Positions 23,632 to 36,182 of a stretch of 64,000 nucleotides of DNA are shown in pieces. The translations under genes and the position numbers were made by a program. The stretch is from Turritopsis dohrnii (taxonomy: Eukaryota; Cnidaria; Hydrozoa; Anthoathecata; Oceaniidae): contig BQMF02000232.1 of NCBI GenBank assembly GCA_027922465.2, forward strand, positions 124,001-188,000. The letters are read 5' to 3'. The notes beneath the pieces are model-generated. The model was not told the origin of the DNA, searched no databases, and worked only from the letters and a program-made list of their open reading frames with translations. Position 1 is the first letter of the stretch. The number at the start of each line of letters is the position of its first letter.

Positions 23632-25452
23632 GACCGCATATGTGTAAATAGCAATTGGTACCTGAGTGCAACCCTACCAAGGAATGAAATCTTTCTTTAG
23701 TGTAGCTCGTATCAGTACTTTAAAATCTGTAGTGTCACTCACAGCGTAGTGTCACTCACGATTAGTTGTTCTGGTATTGGACCATTTAAACATGGAAAAT
23801 TCTTACCAGTCAATTTTACAGAAATTTCATGCTGCTACTGAGGAATATATAGGGAGAGAACATAAAGTTCATTTCTACTTCAGATACTATTTTTGGTTAT
23901 TTTTGGTTGCTCATCAGGTGAAAGAATACATGCTAAACTGCATCAATTGTTCTGTTTTCAAGAAAATGTTACAACATTTTTCATGAATCGTGTTGTAAGA
24001 CTTACGAAACACAAGTCACCAAAGGTAAAATTGGCCCATTGCTCCTGGACTTGAGTGGTAGACAAAAGTATAACAATTCAATAAATTTCAGTATGATGGC
24101 CAATTAGGCAGTTAACTTCATTTATTAACCCTTATAGAATAGACGTATTAACGATGATGTTGTTAAAAATTAGCAAGTTGTTACTCTTGTGTGCCAAATA
24201 AACAGTTTATAAGTTTTAGTTATATTAACATGTTAAGAACACAAATCTTCTGATTTTATCGAAAATCGATATTTTTTCAAATTTTCCAGCCCCCCTGAAA
24301 TTAAGACCCACCCACTTATTAGGTGTTAGGAAATTTTCCAACCCATCCCATTTATTTGGCACACAAGAGTATTCCCTTTCAGCCTAAAATAATAATGATA
24401 GAATATCAAATAGTTTTCATACCAAAAATTAGACATTATGGCTTGATAGACAATTATCAAATAAGTCCGCTATTATTTTTTACATAAAATTACCCGGTAT
24501 ATATAATATTTTCTACAGTAAAAATTTAATTATTATTATTAATTCACTACCTCATGAGCAAAACTGTTAAGTTCTAGGAGAAGCTAGAATAACAGGTGCC
24601 TGTACAAATCTGATAAATGGTGGAAGTTGGAGTCAGACCGAAGTGCAGTCTGGTATCAGGAACCAGATATTGTGGGTCGTCCTTTGAAAGAACCCATAAT
24701 GCACCGCCGAGGTGGTTTATATTATATATTGAGATCTTCTTATGATTCTATAATTATTTTTTGTTCTTATATTTGAAGCAATCATGAGCATCTTAGTTGT
24801 GATATATAACTATTAAATGTAATTCATAGTTGAATTACCCTAATTACACTCTTTGGTTCACATATGCGATGCAGACACAAGCATAGACGCAAGTATCAAA
24901 AAGTTTTGAACCTTGCGTCTGCGTTTGCGTCGATTTCTTTTGTTAAAACCTTTGGAAACAATGAAAGCATGCTCAAAATGTGTTTTAATATATCAAAAAC
25001 GATGTTTTCATTTTTTTTTATTAGTTTTTAAGAGTTTCATAGTGAGAAAGAGGTTACTGTAGAGAAAATAATAATATTAGAAAAAATGGAAGATAAATTA
25101 AGTGAAGTATCCAATACTTTATGTTAGATTATCGAGTCAGTTCGTGGATAAACGAAAAAAGCTGCTTCCGTGGGATGATCGACAGGATTGTCACAATGTG
25201 ACTTATGTCATAAGTTTAATTTTATAGTGTGAAAAGCTGAACAACTTTATAAGATTCAATCGTCTGATGAAGACTATAACCACGTTATCATCCATCACAC
25301 ACAACAACAGAAAGAAAGAAAATACTCTTGCGTACTCTTGCGTTGCACTATAGATGTGAAGACTAGTGCGCACGTGTGTGTCGCTTGCATTTGCATCTGC
25401 GTCGCAGATGTGAACCAGGCCTTAAAAGAATACGGTCCAATACTTGAACACA
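23632..25452. other. Intergenic stretch without a recognised gene
   Basis: No credible coding sequence. A short segment with two small hairpins ('CAGAC...GTCTG' and 'TGGGT...ACCCA') lies at about 24630-24700; its nature is unknown. Confidence 0.3.
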
Positions 25453-25618
25453 GGCTACCCAGAACGATTCATAGACTCACAATTAAAATCCTTTACTGAA
25501 TCTAAGGAAGCAGAGAATCCCATATTACCTACATGGTTGTTCAAGGAAGAAAAAACTGTACCGGATGCCAAATCCAAAGTATTTATAAAAATTCCTTATT
25601 TGCCCCAAAAATGAATCA

Positions 25619-26053
25619 ATGATGAAAATTTTAAGTAACCTAAGTAAATTTACCAACGAAAAGGTAAATATTGTTTATACATGGAAGGCCACAAAGTTGA
25701 GAAGTTTGTTCCATTTAAAGTATAGAATCAAACACCCAAGTAACGTAATCTACAAAGGCGAATGTACAGTGAATATAGTGTATATAGTGTATACAGTGTA
25801 TATAGGAGAGACAAAAAGAAACGCAGAAACGAGATGGAATGAACACAACAGCAATAATGGGAGATCGGAACCATCAAAACACCTCATCAAGTACCCTGGT
25901 CATTTCTTTACTTGGGGAGTCATTAGTAACGCTCCACCTTTTTCTAGAAAAAGAAAAGTTCTAGAAGCTTACTACATTATGACCTTAAAGCCCACAGTTA
26001 GTGACCAAAAAGACATAAAGAGTTTACAATTATTTCGGAATGGTATTACTTAG
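25619..26053 (+). pseudogene. GIY-YIG endonuclease domain of a Penelope-like element, degenerate
   Basis: A 144-codon frame ending TAG. The GIY-YIG core is present ('YIGET', Arg in 'NAETRW', Glu in 'LEAYY'). The Cys motif just upstream ('CSCGDC' in the other copy) is replaced by a Val-Tyr-Ile-type run caused by near-perfect 9-bp tandem repeats at about 25768-25806. There is no start codon context and the preceding half is frameshifted, so this is a dead copy. Confidence 0.7.
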
Positions 26054-26311
26054 TCATATTACAAGAGCACAATCCTAATCATAATAACTGTCTTCTCCAG
26101 TTGCATCCAGCTATATTCTCCCTCTTTGTGCTCTTTTTTCGTTCAATAGTAGTTTTCATAGTCATTTATACGATTTTCAGGCCTCAGTTGTTTTATCATG
26201 TTTATATATTCCACAACGGTTCTTTTACTTATAGATAAAGTAGATATGTTTTTAATGGCATTAATTTGTATGTAAATTGTAAATGATTTTATCTTGAATT
26301 TTTAATTTAAA

Positions 26312-26346
26312 CCTGAAGATGTGTCGAAAGACACGAAAAGCTTTGT
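26312..26346 (+). ncRNA. Conserved 3' stem-loop of the Penelope-like element, hammerhead-core-like
   Basis: CTGAAGA (26313-26319), a 5-bp stem GTGTC/GACAC with GAAA loop (26321-26334), then GAAAAGC. The order CUGANGA-stem-GAAA resembles a hammerhead ribozyme core, which some Penelope-like elements carry. Stems I and III are not evident, so self-cleavage is unproven. Confidence 0.4.
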
Positions 26347-26360
26347 TTTGAATAAATAAA

Positions 26361-27144
26361 TTTAAAAAGAAACTTGCGTTTTAGTTAATTTAACAGTAGG
26401 TGGCTCTTTACAAATACGTAGAAGAATTTTGAAATTTTATGACAGCATAGATATCTTGTTAAGGCCATTTCCAAAACCATTCTGTTTGAAGTGTTTTGAA
26501 GTCTGGATGTGAAGTGATACACTGAATGTTATCCTGTTTATCATTTAAAAGAGTTGCATTCTCCTGGCAGCATTTACATTCAATCAACTTCAAATGGGTT
26601 TGTTTAGACAGCACCCTAGACTCTTAATTACTTCATCTTTCCCGTCAGTAGTATCAGATATCTTTGGTTATATTCTGTTTCACTGTTTGCCATCCTTATC
26701 ACTTCCCTATGATCGAGCGTAACTTGAGCGTAATACACGTCATATCACGTGACTACGGCTTCTGTCTTGGGCTTCTGCCTGCAGCACTAATGTTTTTGGG
26801 TTCAATTATGACGAATTCTGAAGAGAAGGAAGATTATTAAGTCTCAAGAAGTTTTATTTTTGTTAATTTGATTTTTTGAATAAAGTTACAAAATTATATC
26901 TGTAGGTTTGATTCTCCTTTAATATTTTAAAGCATGTATGTATGGTTTTAAGTTTAGCGTTGGATGAATTACAAAAAAAAATTTTTTTAACATAACAAAC
27001 AAGCATAAAAACAAAGTTCACTTGTTTTATAACAAAAAGTACCTTCTACTTCCTGATGAATACTTGTTCTATTGATCCTTCTTATCATCTATATAAAATT
27101 GTAAAAAAGTTGATATTTACACTTTGCATTTATAGAATCTCGAT
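26361..27144. other. Upstream region of the FBXW10-like gene
   Basis: No coding sequence recognised. 'TTTGCATTTATAG' just before 27135 could be the acceptor after an untranslated first exon, placing the promoter further left. Confidence 0.3.
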
Positions 27145-30100
27145 ATGAATAAGGACATTGTTGTTTATCCGCAAATATTACGTTGCAGTGTGAAAGGACC
27201 ATTATTTTGTCAGCAATGTGAATCTTGTAAACTTGTTGAAAAGATTAACCTCACTAAAGCATGGTTTACACCATTAAGTGATTACAACAAAAAAGCTTTC
27301 CTTTTAAAATTGATATACTCTTCGGTGGATCTGCTACCTGTACTATCTGGAATACTCTCCAGCTTATGTTCAAAAGACTATCGCTATGCAATATCACGAT
27401 TAAGACCTAGTCTTCAAACTGATTGTTTACAAGATAATTCTGATCATTCCATAGATATACAAGAGGTAAGATTTATTTATGATTTTTATAATTATTGTGG
27501 ATTTTATTTTCCCTGCTACTGTATGTTTTCGTCACTCTTTTCCACACCGTAAAGCAGTGTTTCACACATTGTTTTCAAAGTTACACTTTTAGCAAAATGT
27601 TTTTACCTGGGATACTAATAATTTTTTATAATTTCCTAAATGATTGTCGATAGAAAGTTCTATGGATTTTATTTTCTCAAACTCCTTTATTTACAGGTTG
27701 AATCAATGGTCAATCGTGAATACCTGACATGGTTTTTGTCATCTAGCCAATGGACTTGCTCAAATTATTTGTTATTTCTGCTACAAACATGTAATGTTTG
27801 TCTACTTAAGTCAATAAAAAACACTCTTGATACTACTGTGTCAGGTGAATACAAGACATCTGAATTATCCACAAACAAGATGGGAATTCCTCCTAATGAA
27901 GGTAATTTCTCTAAGCTTTTTCATGAACTTTAAGATTCTTATGTACTGGCACATTTTTGCAGATGTTGAGATATCATGAGAATTTACAGCTATACAAAAA
28001 ACTGAAAGCTTTCCGAATAATCTTCGTATATCAAGTTATGTTTGTTGGTCAACCTAAAATTTATTTTCTACATTTTGTTAAACTATTGTTTATGTATATA
28101 TACTCCAAACTTGTTTATCGTTACTGCTCAAAAGTGTTTTGCTTTTCATGAACTATGAACTTCTAATTTTGCTCTCATCAATATTAATTCAATTTCTACA
28201 CGTTTCAGGTAAGATAATTCATCATGATGAATTACCAAGAATTAAGAAATGTTTTAGTGCACCTACATCAAGAACTAAACCTATCAAAAACTGGACAATT
28301 GAAAATAAGCCAAGTTCAGCCAAGAGTAGAATTACTTTCATCAACGATTCACCTTTAAACATTTCGGCCAGAATTTTCCCACCAGGTAGGGAAACCAATC
28401 AAAGACCCGTCTCTAGTTCATCTCAAACCACATCGAAGAGGGATTATCATGCTTACACCTCAGCACGCTGTTTACCCATTGAAAAACACCGACTGAGAAG
28501 TCAAAGTAATCAGTCTAGCATTCCAATCATTAAAGGTGAACACCAATATGCGAAGCAGGTTAACGATACATCATATGACGTAATTCGACTTTTGCCTGTG
28601 CATTTATCGAAGAAGATATTTGGATACTTAAGCGAAAACGATCTCTTGATAGTGTCGAAAGTAAATGATCATTGGAAAGACCTTGCAGAGCAAGTTAAAA
28701 CAGAACTGATTTTCACTCAGATTGCAATGGAGGATGTAATGGTAATGCAAGTAAGTAGAAAAATCATTCATGATGTTGTTAATCTTCTTATAATATTTGA
28801 GAAGACTAAATAAAACTATATTTTCATGTCCATGTTGTTTGTGTACAAACTTTCTTCAAATTTAAAATTCTTTTAAAAAATACAAACTTTAATAATGGAG
28901 AGAAACTAGAAAATTGTAAAGTTATGTAAAAATATAATGAGTGTTGGGTGATTCAGGTTATTCACATTCAAACAAGAAGCAAGGAATTGGTGTTGATCAC
29001 AGTCTTAAGATAAACTAAAGAATATGTGTGTCGCTGTCTGTTTTGTTGAATTATTTCTTCAGATGTTTTTAATCATCTTTTCGATCATTAAACGTTAAGC
29101 TTGGAAAAGATTTCTGAAAAGTTTAATTATTTAGTTTGGTGTTAAATATATTTTATCTTTCATTCTTAATTCAGTTTTTTGTGGCTTTGTTATGTATAAT
29201 AAACTTGTTGTTCCTGATATTTTGATAACATATAGAATATTGCACAGATTAGCATGTGATAATATTCGAAAGTTTGCCAGTAAAAACAAAAGTATGTTTC
29301 ATAGAAAAAGAATGGATTGTTGTATTGAAAATGATCCTTTCAAGTATATCAAGCAGAAGTTGTATTTTCGTCTTCTTACTGCCAAGGTAGGGTGAAAATA
29401 GAAAGAGAAAAAATTGACAATAAAGTCTTCGCTGTATTTGTAGCTTAAGGTTGGCATATTTCTAGTCTAAGGAAGTAATAATGATAGACCATGTGGTGTT
29501 CGGTACTATTTTTAATCTTTTTGCCCTGATTTACATAATGTTATAGAAACTATTCTTGCTACATGTAGGCTTTAGTTCTAAGATAGATGGTTTGTCTTTG
29601 ATAAGGAGAAATTATTGCATTACAAAATGAGCAGGGATTACAAATACAGATAGGTTCATGAACTAGAGATTGGGACAAAAGGAAAACACTTTATGCCAGG
29701 AATTACAAAGCAGTGTAGAACATTTACATGCAAATAATTCTCTTGCAGAGAGAATCTGGTAGGATAAAACATACCAGTATTCAGTGTACGTATGCTGCTA
29801 ATGCTCATCTAGTTCCTGCTTGTTTTTTAGGCTGGAAGTGCCAAAGTGCCTCACCCAAGCTATGCTCGTCTAGTACCTGTACATCTACCAGTGGTAAATA
29901 CTGATAATAGCTTGAAAGTAAATGTTGAAGGAAAACATGTCGATGTTGTGACAGAGTACGATGAATTTGCGACTTTGGATATGGAAAGTTGCTATGATGG
30001 ATATGAAACGAAAAAAGTGCTGATGGATGAGAGAAATGTTTATTGCAGTAGCTACAATGTTTTAGTGCTAGACTCACGGTAAAACCATTTTGTGTTTGAA

Positions 30101-33100
30101 ATGTCCATGAACAAAGATCTGATATGTAAACTGTATTATTTTGATCTTTGTTATTGATCATCAGCAAGAGAAAAGTGACTAGATGTTCAATGTAAGTTTT
30201 AAGCTCTCAGGAAATCAGGCATGTGTGAAAAGGTTGCATGTACTAACAAGTTTTAAACAAGGTGTTGAAACAGAAATCAAAACATTGACAGTGTGAACAA
30301 GGTTGGACGGGCTCCTACTGGCATCCACTGCTATCTTTTCTAGTGAAAATTTATGAATTGTTCCTTGTGCAGCAATATGACTCAAGTAACTGCCTTGACT
30401 TTGTTGATTGTACCATCATCATAATCCAGCAATCATGCGCTTGTATCTTCTTCGTCGAAGAGATACCAACTCAATAGCTGAAGAAAAGGATTTGTTCCAA
30501 TGAAAGATTTGAATTGAATGAACGTTAACCGTTTGATATCTGTTTTCCTTTTAGCAAGGATCCTCATCGTCACATCCACTACAATCATGGAAAGTTTGTT
30601 GCTGTAGGCTCTGTAGACAGAAAGATTGTTTTACTTGATATCGATTCTGCTGAACAAGTGAAAGTTATTGCTGGTCATACTGGTTCTATCAAGTGTGTAT
30701 TTGTTGACGAACTTAATAACATCGTCATCAGTGCAGGGTATGACACGTCTGTGAGGTATGATGGGGATTCTTCATTTTCTGTATTTATCATTTATTATTT
30801 ATTATTTTATTTATTATTAGTATTTTTTGTGAATGTTGCTTAGCTGTTGCATCTGTGGTTCTTTAGAGTTTGGGATTTAACAACTGGAAAATGCAAGAAT
30901 ATTTTTCGTGGGTGTGTTTTTTGAATGTCTTATTTCATTATTCATTTCTGCTCCATTATGTTAATTTCAATAACAATTTTATGGGTTCAGTCATAGAGGT
31001 ACTGTTGTCTGCTTGGCAACTACAAATGAATATGTCGTATCAACTGCTACAGATAAACTTGTGAAAGGTATTTATTTCATTAAACACTGACTTCCTGTGC
31101 ACGCACGAGGTCATTTAAGATATTCATTTACTTCTTCAATTGATTTTATATGAACACCCAAATTAGTAAGGTTACCAGAATCCATTTTTCTGCCACTTTG
31201 CCATTTTACTGGTAATGCTTCAGGAAAACTTGATGGTAGCATAGTTTTTTGTTTGTTGCTTTCATAGTGTGGAATTTACAGACCGGCAGATGCAAAAGAA
31301 CTTTCCAGAATCAGGCAGTGATCCGAACTGTGGCTGTAAGTATGGCTGTCTGCACATTTAATAAACTAACCCACTTGAAATGAGGATGAAAACATAAGAA
31401 GTAAAAAAATTGTTGGATTTTTTTTAAAGATTTCTTTGGCACAACTGTTTACAGAGTAAGCGTTTAAAGGAATGAGATTGCAGAAAGTCTTATGACATTG
31501 AAGCAAACTGTGCCTTTTCAAAACAATCATGAGATCTGATGATCTATAAGTTTACTTTACAATTCTGTGATGATGAACGCAGATGAAACATAGCTTCCCT
31601 CCTCACAAAAACCTTACAACCTGTAAAGCGGTGCCAAATAATGAAAGTTGTATTTTTCCGATTTTCACGTTTTATAAATAGTTTTCTTTTTAATGAATTG
31701 AGAATGTGACGTTGTTGTACAGTATTTGTACAGTAAATAATCTTCTGGGTTTTTCTATTCAGGTTAGAGGTGTCACCATGATAACAGGCTCTGAAACTGG
31801 TGAAGTCAATTTGTGGGACTTGCAAAATTCTGTCATTATTAAGGTGAAATGTTTATGTTGCGTTGGAATGTTAAAGCCTCTCATTGGTCAGTGTTGTGAT
31901 TTTTGTGAATGTTAAATGAAGTACCTACGATGTGGGGGTTTTGAGTTCTTGGTGTATTTACAATGGTGTTAGAATCGAGTGAAAGAATGCAATGAGCGTC
32001 CTTTGTGTATCTTGGTGGTGTTAGCATGTGTATACCAGCTGCATATACATGTACAATCTGATACTCTTTATAACTATGAAGGTTTGGACTCCTTCTTGCC
32101 TTACAATAAGAATTCCCCTGCACTCGAAGAGCAGTACTGCATGTATCTCTATTGTAACACCTAGTGCGAGTCACTGAAAAAGGAGCCAGTCTTATTTGGT
32201 GGACTACCAAGTACTGATGGCTACCTATTGCTTTTAGACACTAGTTGGACACACAGCTTTGATAACCAGTGTGAAGTTCAACAGCTTTCATATTTTCACT
32301 GGTAGCACGGATTGTTATGCCATCATGTGGTTATTAAAGGGAGACTTCACGAAATCATTGAAGACATTTCGGCATCCGAAGTAAGCCTGTTTGTAAATTG
32401 ATAAATAAACGTGCTTTGTTTATGAACGGCTAGCCTGTTTTATAGAGCGTTACTTCCAGGGTGGGAAATAGAAGCTTAAAACCCCGCCTAGCTGTAGTAG
32501 TGCTTCTTGCGACGAACCATCATTGGCAGCACAGGGTTTCTGCCAGATCGGCACAATTAGGGAAAGTCAGGACATCTTCCTCCAAAAAAAAACCAGGGGA
32601 ATATCGGAAAAATTCGCTAAAGCTAGTTGACAAAAAACTACAAATAACAGGCTAATCTAACCTGCTGAGTACTATAGCACTCTTATCACTCTTGTAAATT
32701 CTTCCCTTCAAATGTTGAAAAGGTAATTTTGGCCAAAGCGATTAGGAGTTTCTTGTTTAACTTCGTTTATGAAAGCCGTAAATGTTGAAACGAAAAGTGG
32801 TTCGAAAGTTCGAGGGTAATTCGATTAAAACTGATGATGGAGGTAAAAACATGATACTTCTACAGTTTAGATATCAAACCAATAACGTCTGGTTGCCAAC
32901 GGAAGCAGCGAGTTGACTTTCCACGCAGCATTAATGAATTTTGATTTTTTTGTAGAGAGATATTAGCCTTGGACACGTCGTATTGCAGACTAATCAGCGC
33001 ATGCGCAGATGGACAGGTAAGAAGAGAAAACTCATAACTTGTGAACAATTAACGTAAATCTTCAACTGTATGTGAAACTTTGCTATGATCAAATTCTGTT

Positions 33101-34433
33101 GAGTATCTACAAATTACCTACTTTCCAATTTCCACTTTCTGTGGTAACTCCTTCAAATTCTCTCTTTCTTTCTGACTCGATATTCATACCCTGATATTTT
33201 TCTGATATCCTTATTTTCTTGTTGTAAACTGGTAGCAGTTATTTACAATGCAGTCTTACGAAACTGATACCTCCTCTAGTAACAAACTGATACCTCATAC
33301 TTTCGGTGTTTTGTTTTTAAGATTCGGGTTTGGAATCAATTCAATGGTGAATGCCTTCGTGTGATTCGTGGGAATAGTAAAAACGATGCTATCACAAGCT
33401 TATACGCGAGCAAAGACAGGTTAGTGGTGAACACACTGCTGTGTTTTAACTTTCTCATGATTCAGCAACTTTCAATTATAATTTACCGATGTAAGGAAAG
33501 TCTTTTACGGAATTACTGTTCTATAAATTTTTTTTTTTCATCAGGTTTGTTGTAAATACACTGAGTTGCGTTCTCGTGTACAATTTCGAATCAGTTGTAT
33601 GGGATTACACTGCACCTCGTGACCGACCTGACGTGAATAATAAAAAACTATCTACTACGCCCAAAATAGGCCGTCAACCACACGGAACCAGAAGGGCGTT
33701 GCGCCTGTTATACCAAGGCTCACCTATTCATCATTACACCCAATCCAAAAAGGCGGGCGTTTCGAATCGTAAGGGTTCACTGAATCACAGGCCTGATACA
33801 GCTCGGTATGATACGTCTGTATATACGGAGGAGGGTTTGCAGGAGGGTGTTTCTTCAAATGGATTTTGCGGTGATGAGTTCGTTCGTCTCGAAGCATGGC
33901 CGATTGCAAAAAAAACAAACAAATGTAAACAGAGAAATATTCCAAGAACGAAAAGTGCGCCATGTTTTAAAAAGTCTCATTCTGAAGACTTTCATGGTGG
34001 AAATAGTTTTTACAGAAATAAAAAATGTACCGATGGAACATTCATTATTCAAAATGGCAGTAAAAGCTGTTCATCGCTAAGTAGTAAAAGAAGTACATCA
34101 AACGTGTTTCTCGAAGACATTACTTCAAGGTCGTCCAAAAACCAGACATCTGACTATAGCTCTGTTGTTAAAACACGATGTAGGAGTGCTCCAGCCTACC
34201 GAATTAAAACTCTCCTTCCGACGGAGAGAGGTTTTACCACTTCATCCTTTAGTTACACGGACTTAACGCCTAATAAAATGATCCCTAAGGTAGAAAGTAC
34301 CACTACAAAATGCCGACCGATTTCTGCTGATCGATTGGTTGCTAATGAAAGTTCATTGGATCAATTAAGTGAATTAAAAATCAAGACCTATCACTCACAA
34401 CTGGAGTTTGAAGAATACCTTCGAAAACGATAA
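27145..34433 (+). CDS. FBXW10: F-box and WD40 repeat protein, FBXW10-like
   Basis: Coding exons: 27145-27465, 27697-27901, 28209-28750, 29831-30078, 30555-30755, 30867-30911, 30991-31067, 31268-31335, 31763-31843, 32238-32380, 32956-33016, 33322-33419, 33545-34433. They total 2,979 bases (993 codons) and stay in frame. The N-terminus has the FBXW10 Cys motif ('CQQCESCKL') and 'SSQWTCSNYLLFLLQTCN'. The F-box is at residues ~299-342 ('LLPVHLSKKIF...HWKDLA'). Linker 'DERNVYCSSYNV' and 'IHYNHGKFVAV' lead into about six WD40 repeats (~440-695), including 'AGHTGSIKCVFV', 'VWDLTTGKC' and 'VGHTALITSVKF'. A Ser/Lys-rich, probably disordered tail (~700-992) is not shared with the human protein as I recall it. 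By family, it would be the substrate-recognition subunit of an SCF ubiquitin ligase. The Met at 27145 aligns with the vertebrate N-terminus. Confidence 0.85.
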
Positions 34434-34912
34434 CAAAAAAACAACTGCTGTATGTTTTTCCAACGTTTTTGCTTTCACCTGTCATTTTTTTGTAAATTTT
34501 TTGAAATTCTTATATCGAACAGTTTTTTCAACCTCTTGGAGAAAATACAGAAAGTGAATTGTACTTGCAAAGGTTGCTTCATTTGAATTTCCTAAATGAA
34601 CGGTTTTTAAAACTTTTGAAGTTGTAGCAATTTCGTCGGTTGAATATGTATGTTCTTCATCTTTTGGAGCTCAAAAGAGATTGCTATATTATATATATTA
34701 TATCAAACGCGAATGTGGAATCTAGTACTTCATTTGAAAGTTTGCAACACCTGTTCTATATACAGAGAAAATATTTGATAAACTACCTTATCGGTAAAAA
34801 CATTGTCGGCTGAAAACGATGATGAAAGATTTAGGCCGACAAAAATTTATGCCGATTAATATTTTTAACCGACGAAACATTTCCACCATTTCTAGAATTT
34901 TCTGTTTTATAT
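34434..34912. other. 3' flank of the FBXW10-like gene with 'GCCGAC' repeat motifs
   Basis: No coding sequence. From 34788 (TTATCGGTA) there are several spaced GCCGAC/TCGGC motifs. The inverse TACCGATAA lies at 37606-37614, so this may be the edge of an old inverted-repeat element. Confidence 0.3.
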
Positions 34913-35424
34913 CTCTACCTATTGACGTACAGGTGCCTAACTGTCTCTACCTATTGGCGTACAGGTGCCTAACTGTCTCTACCTATTGACGTACAGGTGC
35001 CTAACTGTCTCTACCTATTGACGTACAGGTGCCTAACTGTCTCTACCTATTGACGTACAGGTGCCTAACTGTCTCTACCTATTGACGTACAGGTGCCTAA
35101 CTGTCTCTACCTATTGACGTACAGGTGCCTAACTGTCTCTACCTATTGACGTACAGGTGCCTAACTGTCTCTACCTATTGGCGTACAGGTGCCTAACTGT
35201 CTCTACCTATTGACGTACAGGTGCCTAACTGTCTCTACCTATTGACGTACAGGTGCCTAACTGTCTCTACCTATTGACGTACAGGTGCCTAACTGTCTCT
35301 ACCTATTGACGTACAGGTGCCTAACTGTCTCTACCTATTGACGTACAGGTGCCTAACTGTCTCTACCTATTGGCGTACAGGTGCCTAACTGTCTCTACCT
35401 ATTGACGTACAGGTGCCTAACTGT
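34913..35424 (+). repeat. Minisatellite: 16 tandem copies of a 32-bp unit
   Basis: The array is exactly 512 bp. Units contain 'CTACCTATTGACGTACAGG' and 'TGCCTAACTGT' and are identical apart from one A/G site: copies 2, 9 and 15 read TTGGCG instead of TTGACG. Such homogeneity indicates recent expansion. Confidence 0.95.
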
Positions 35425-35718
35425 CGTAACAACAGTTGGGGCGTTTCAGAATTCAGAATTCTACCAAGCTTTGTGCTAGAAACCAAATTAGCCTTTTCTG
35501 AACTTTTATGTTCATTGTTGGATTAGGTGGATTAATGTGGGGGCATCATTCTAAGCAGGCAGATCACCTCGATATTAGATACAGGTCGTAATGGGTTGGG
35601 CATAGAGACACATTCTTGCAAATAACAAAATGGAAGTTTTTTTCAAAGTTAAAAGTTACAGATTTGCAGCCGATGATGTTAAAATCAAAATGTTATCATA
35701 TAAATAAGGAAGCCATAG

Positions 35719-36031
35719 TTTGGTAGTGAAAAACACAGAAACAGTATTGATAAAACAAATTTATTATACGAAGCTTTTCGTAAGTTACTTTTTACATCTT
35801 CAGGTATTATAATTCTCAAAAGCTAAAAATACAAATTATATACACTGTTATTTACATTTAAAAGCCATCTTGGGGGTTTACGTAATGCCATTTTTAAACA
35901 GATTTAAGAAACGTATGTCTAATTGGTCATTTATAATAGGTTTGTATCTTCTTATAAAAAATGCCTCAATTATCTTTCTTCTTTGATTGTTTAATGGAGC
36001 TTGGCAAAGTATTTTCCAATTAAAGCTATGT
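35719..36031 (-). repeat. Left inverted arm of the composite Penelope-like insertion
   Basis: Inverse copy of 37199-37511. It carries the endonuclease C-terminus, the 3' UTR and the same hammerhead-core-like stem-loop (35769-35805, minus strand). Confidence 0.85.
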
Positions 36032-36182
36032 TAAATTTATTCTTGTCTATAAAGCTATGATGCAGACCAAAATTTAACGATGAAAGGTTAAGAGTGTAAT
36101 CCGATAAGTTCTTGATTGGAACTTGGTAACGATCTTTTTGTTTAACTTTTGGTATAAGATACCATAATTTCTTGTAAGTTAT
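36032..36182 (-). pseudogene. N-terminal fragment of a Penelope-like polyprotein
   Basis: Minus-strand frame encoding 'WYLIPKVKQKDRYQVPIKN' followed by 'LSDYTLNLSSLNFG', typical of the region before the reverse transcriptase in these elements ('NLS...L..G..F'). It fuses without the catalytic region to the GIY-YIG C-terminus, so it is an internally deleted copy. Confidence 0.6.

Larger units (their letters stand above)
25453..26360 (+). mobile_element. 5'-truncated Penelope-like element with GIY-YIG domain
   Basis: From 25453 the frame 'GYPERFIDSQLKSF' and then 'PTWLFKEEKT' matches the region after the reverse transcriptase in the second Penelope-like copy at 36.8 kb. A frameshift near 25605-25620 leads into the 25619-26053 frame. 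That frame carries the endonuclease core 'YIGETKRNAETRW' and 'EPSKHLI'. The reverse transcriptase is missing. The 3' UTR has a conserved stem-loop (26312-26346) and A/T-rich end with AATAAA motifs. Confidence 0.75.

Noticed and set aside
25262..25290. CTGATGA motif as a second hammerhead
   Set aside because: No following stem plus GAAA; it lies upstream of the recognisable Penelope-like sequence.
29192..29395. Candidate extra exon of the FBXW10-like gene with a good donor (GCCAAG|GTAGGG)
   Set aside because: No in-phase acceptor could be found, and joining 28750 directly to 29831 keeps phase 0 and matches the family sequence without a gap. It might be a rare alternative exon.
33724..34080. 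Overlapping frames on both strands within the last FBXW10-like exon
   Set aside because: Shadows of the real reading frame; no independent features.
34913..35424. CRISPR array
   Set aside because: Units are contiguous 32-bp repeats without spacers, in animal DNA: a minisatellite.
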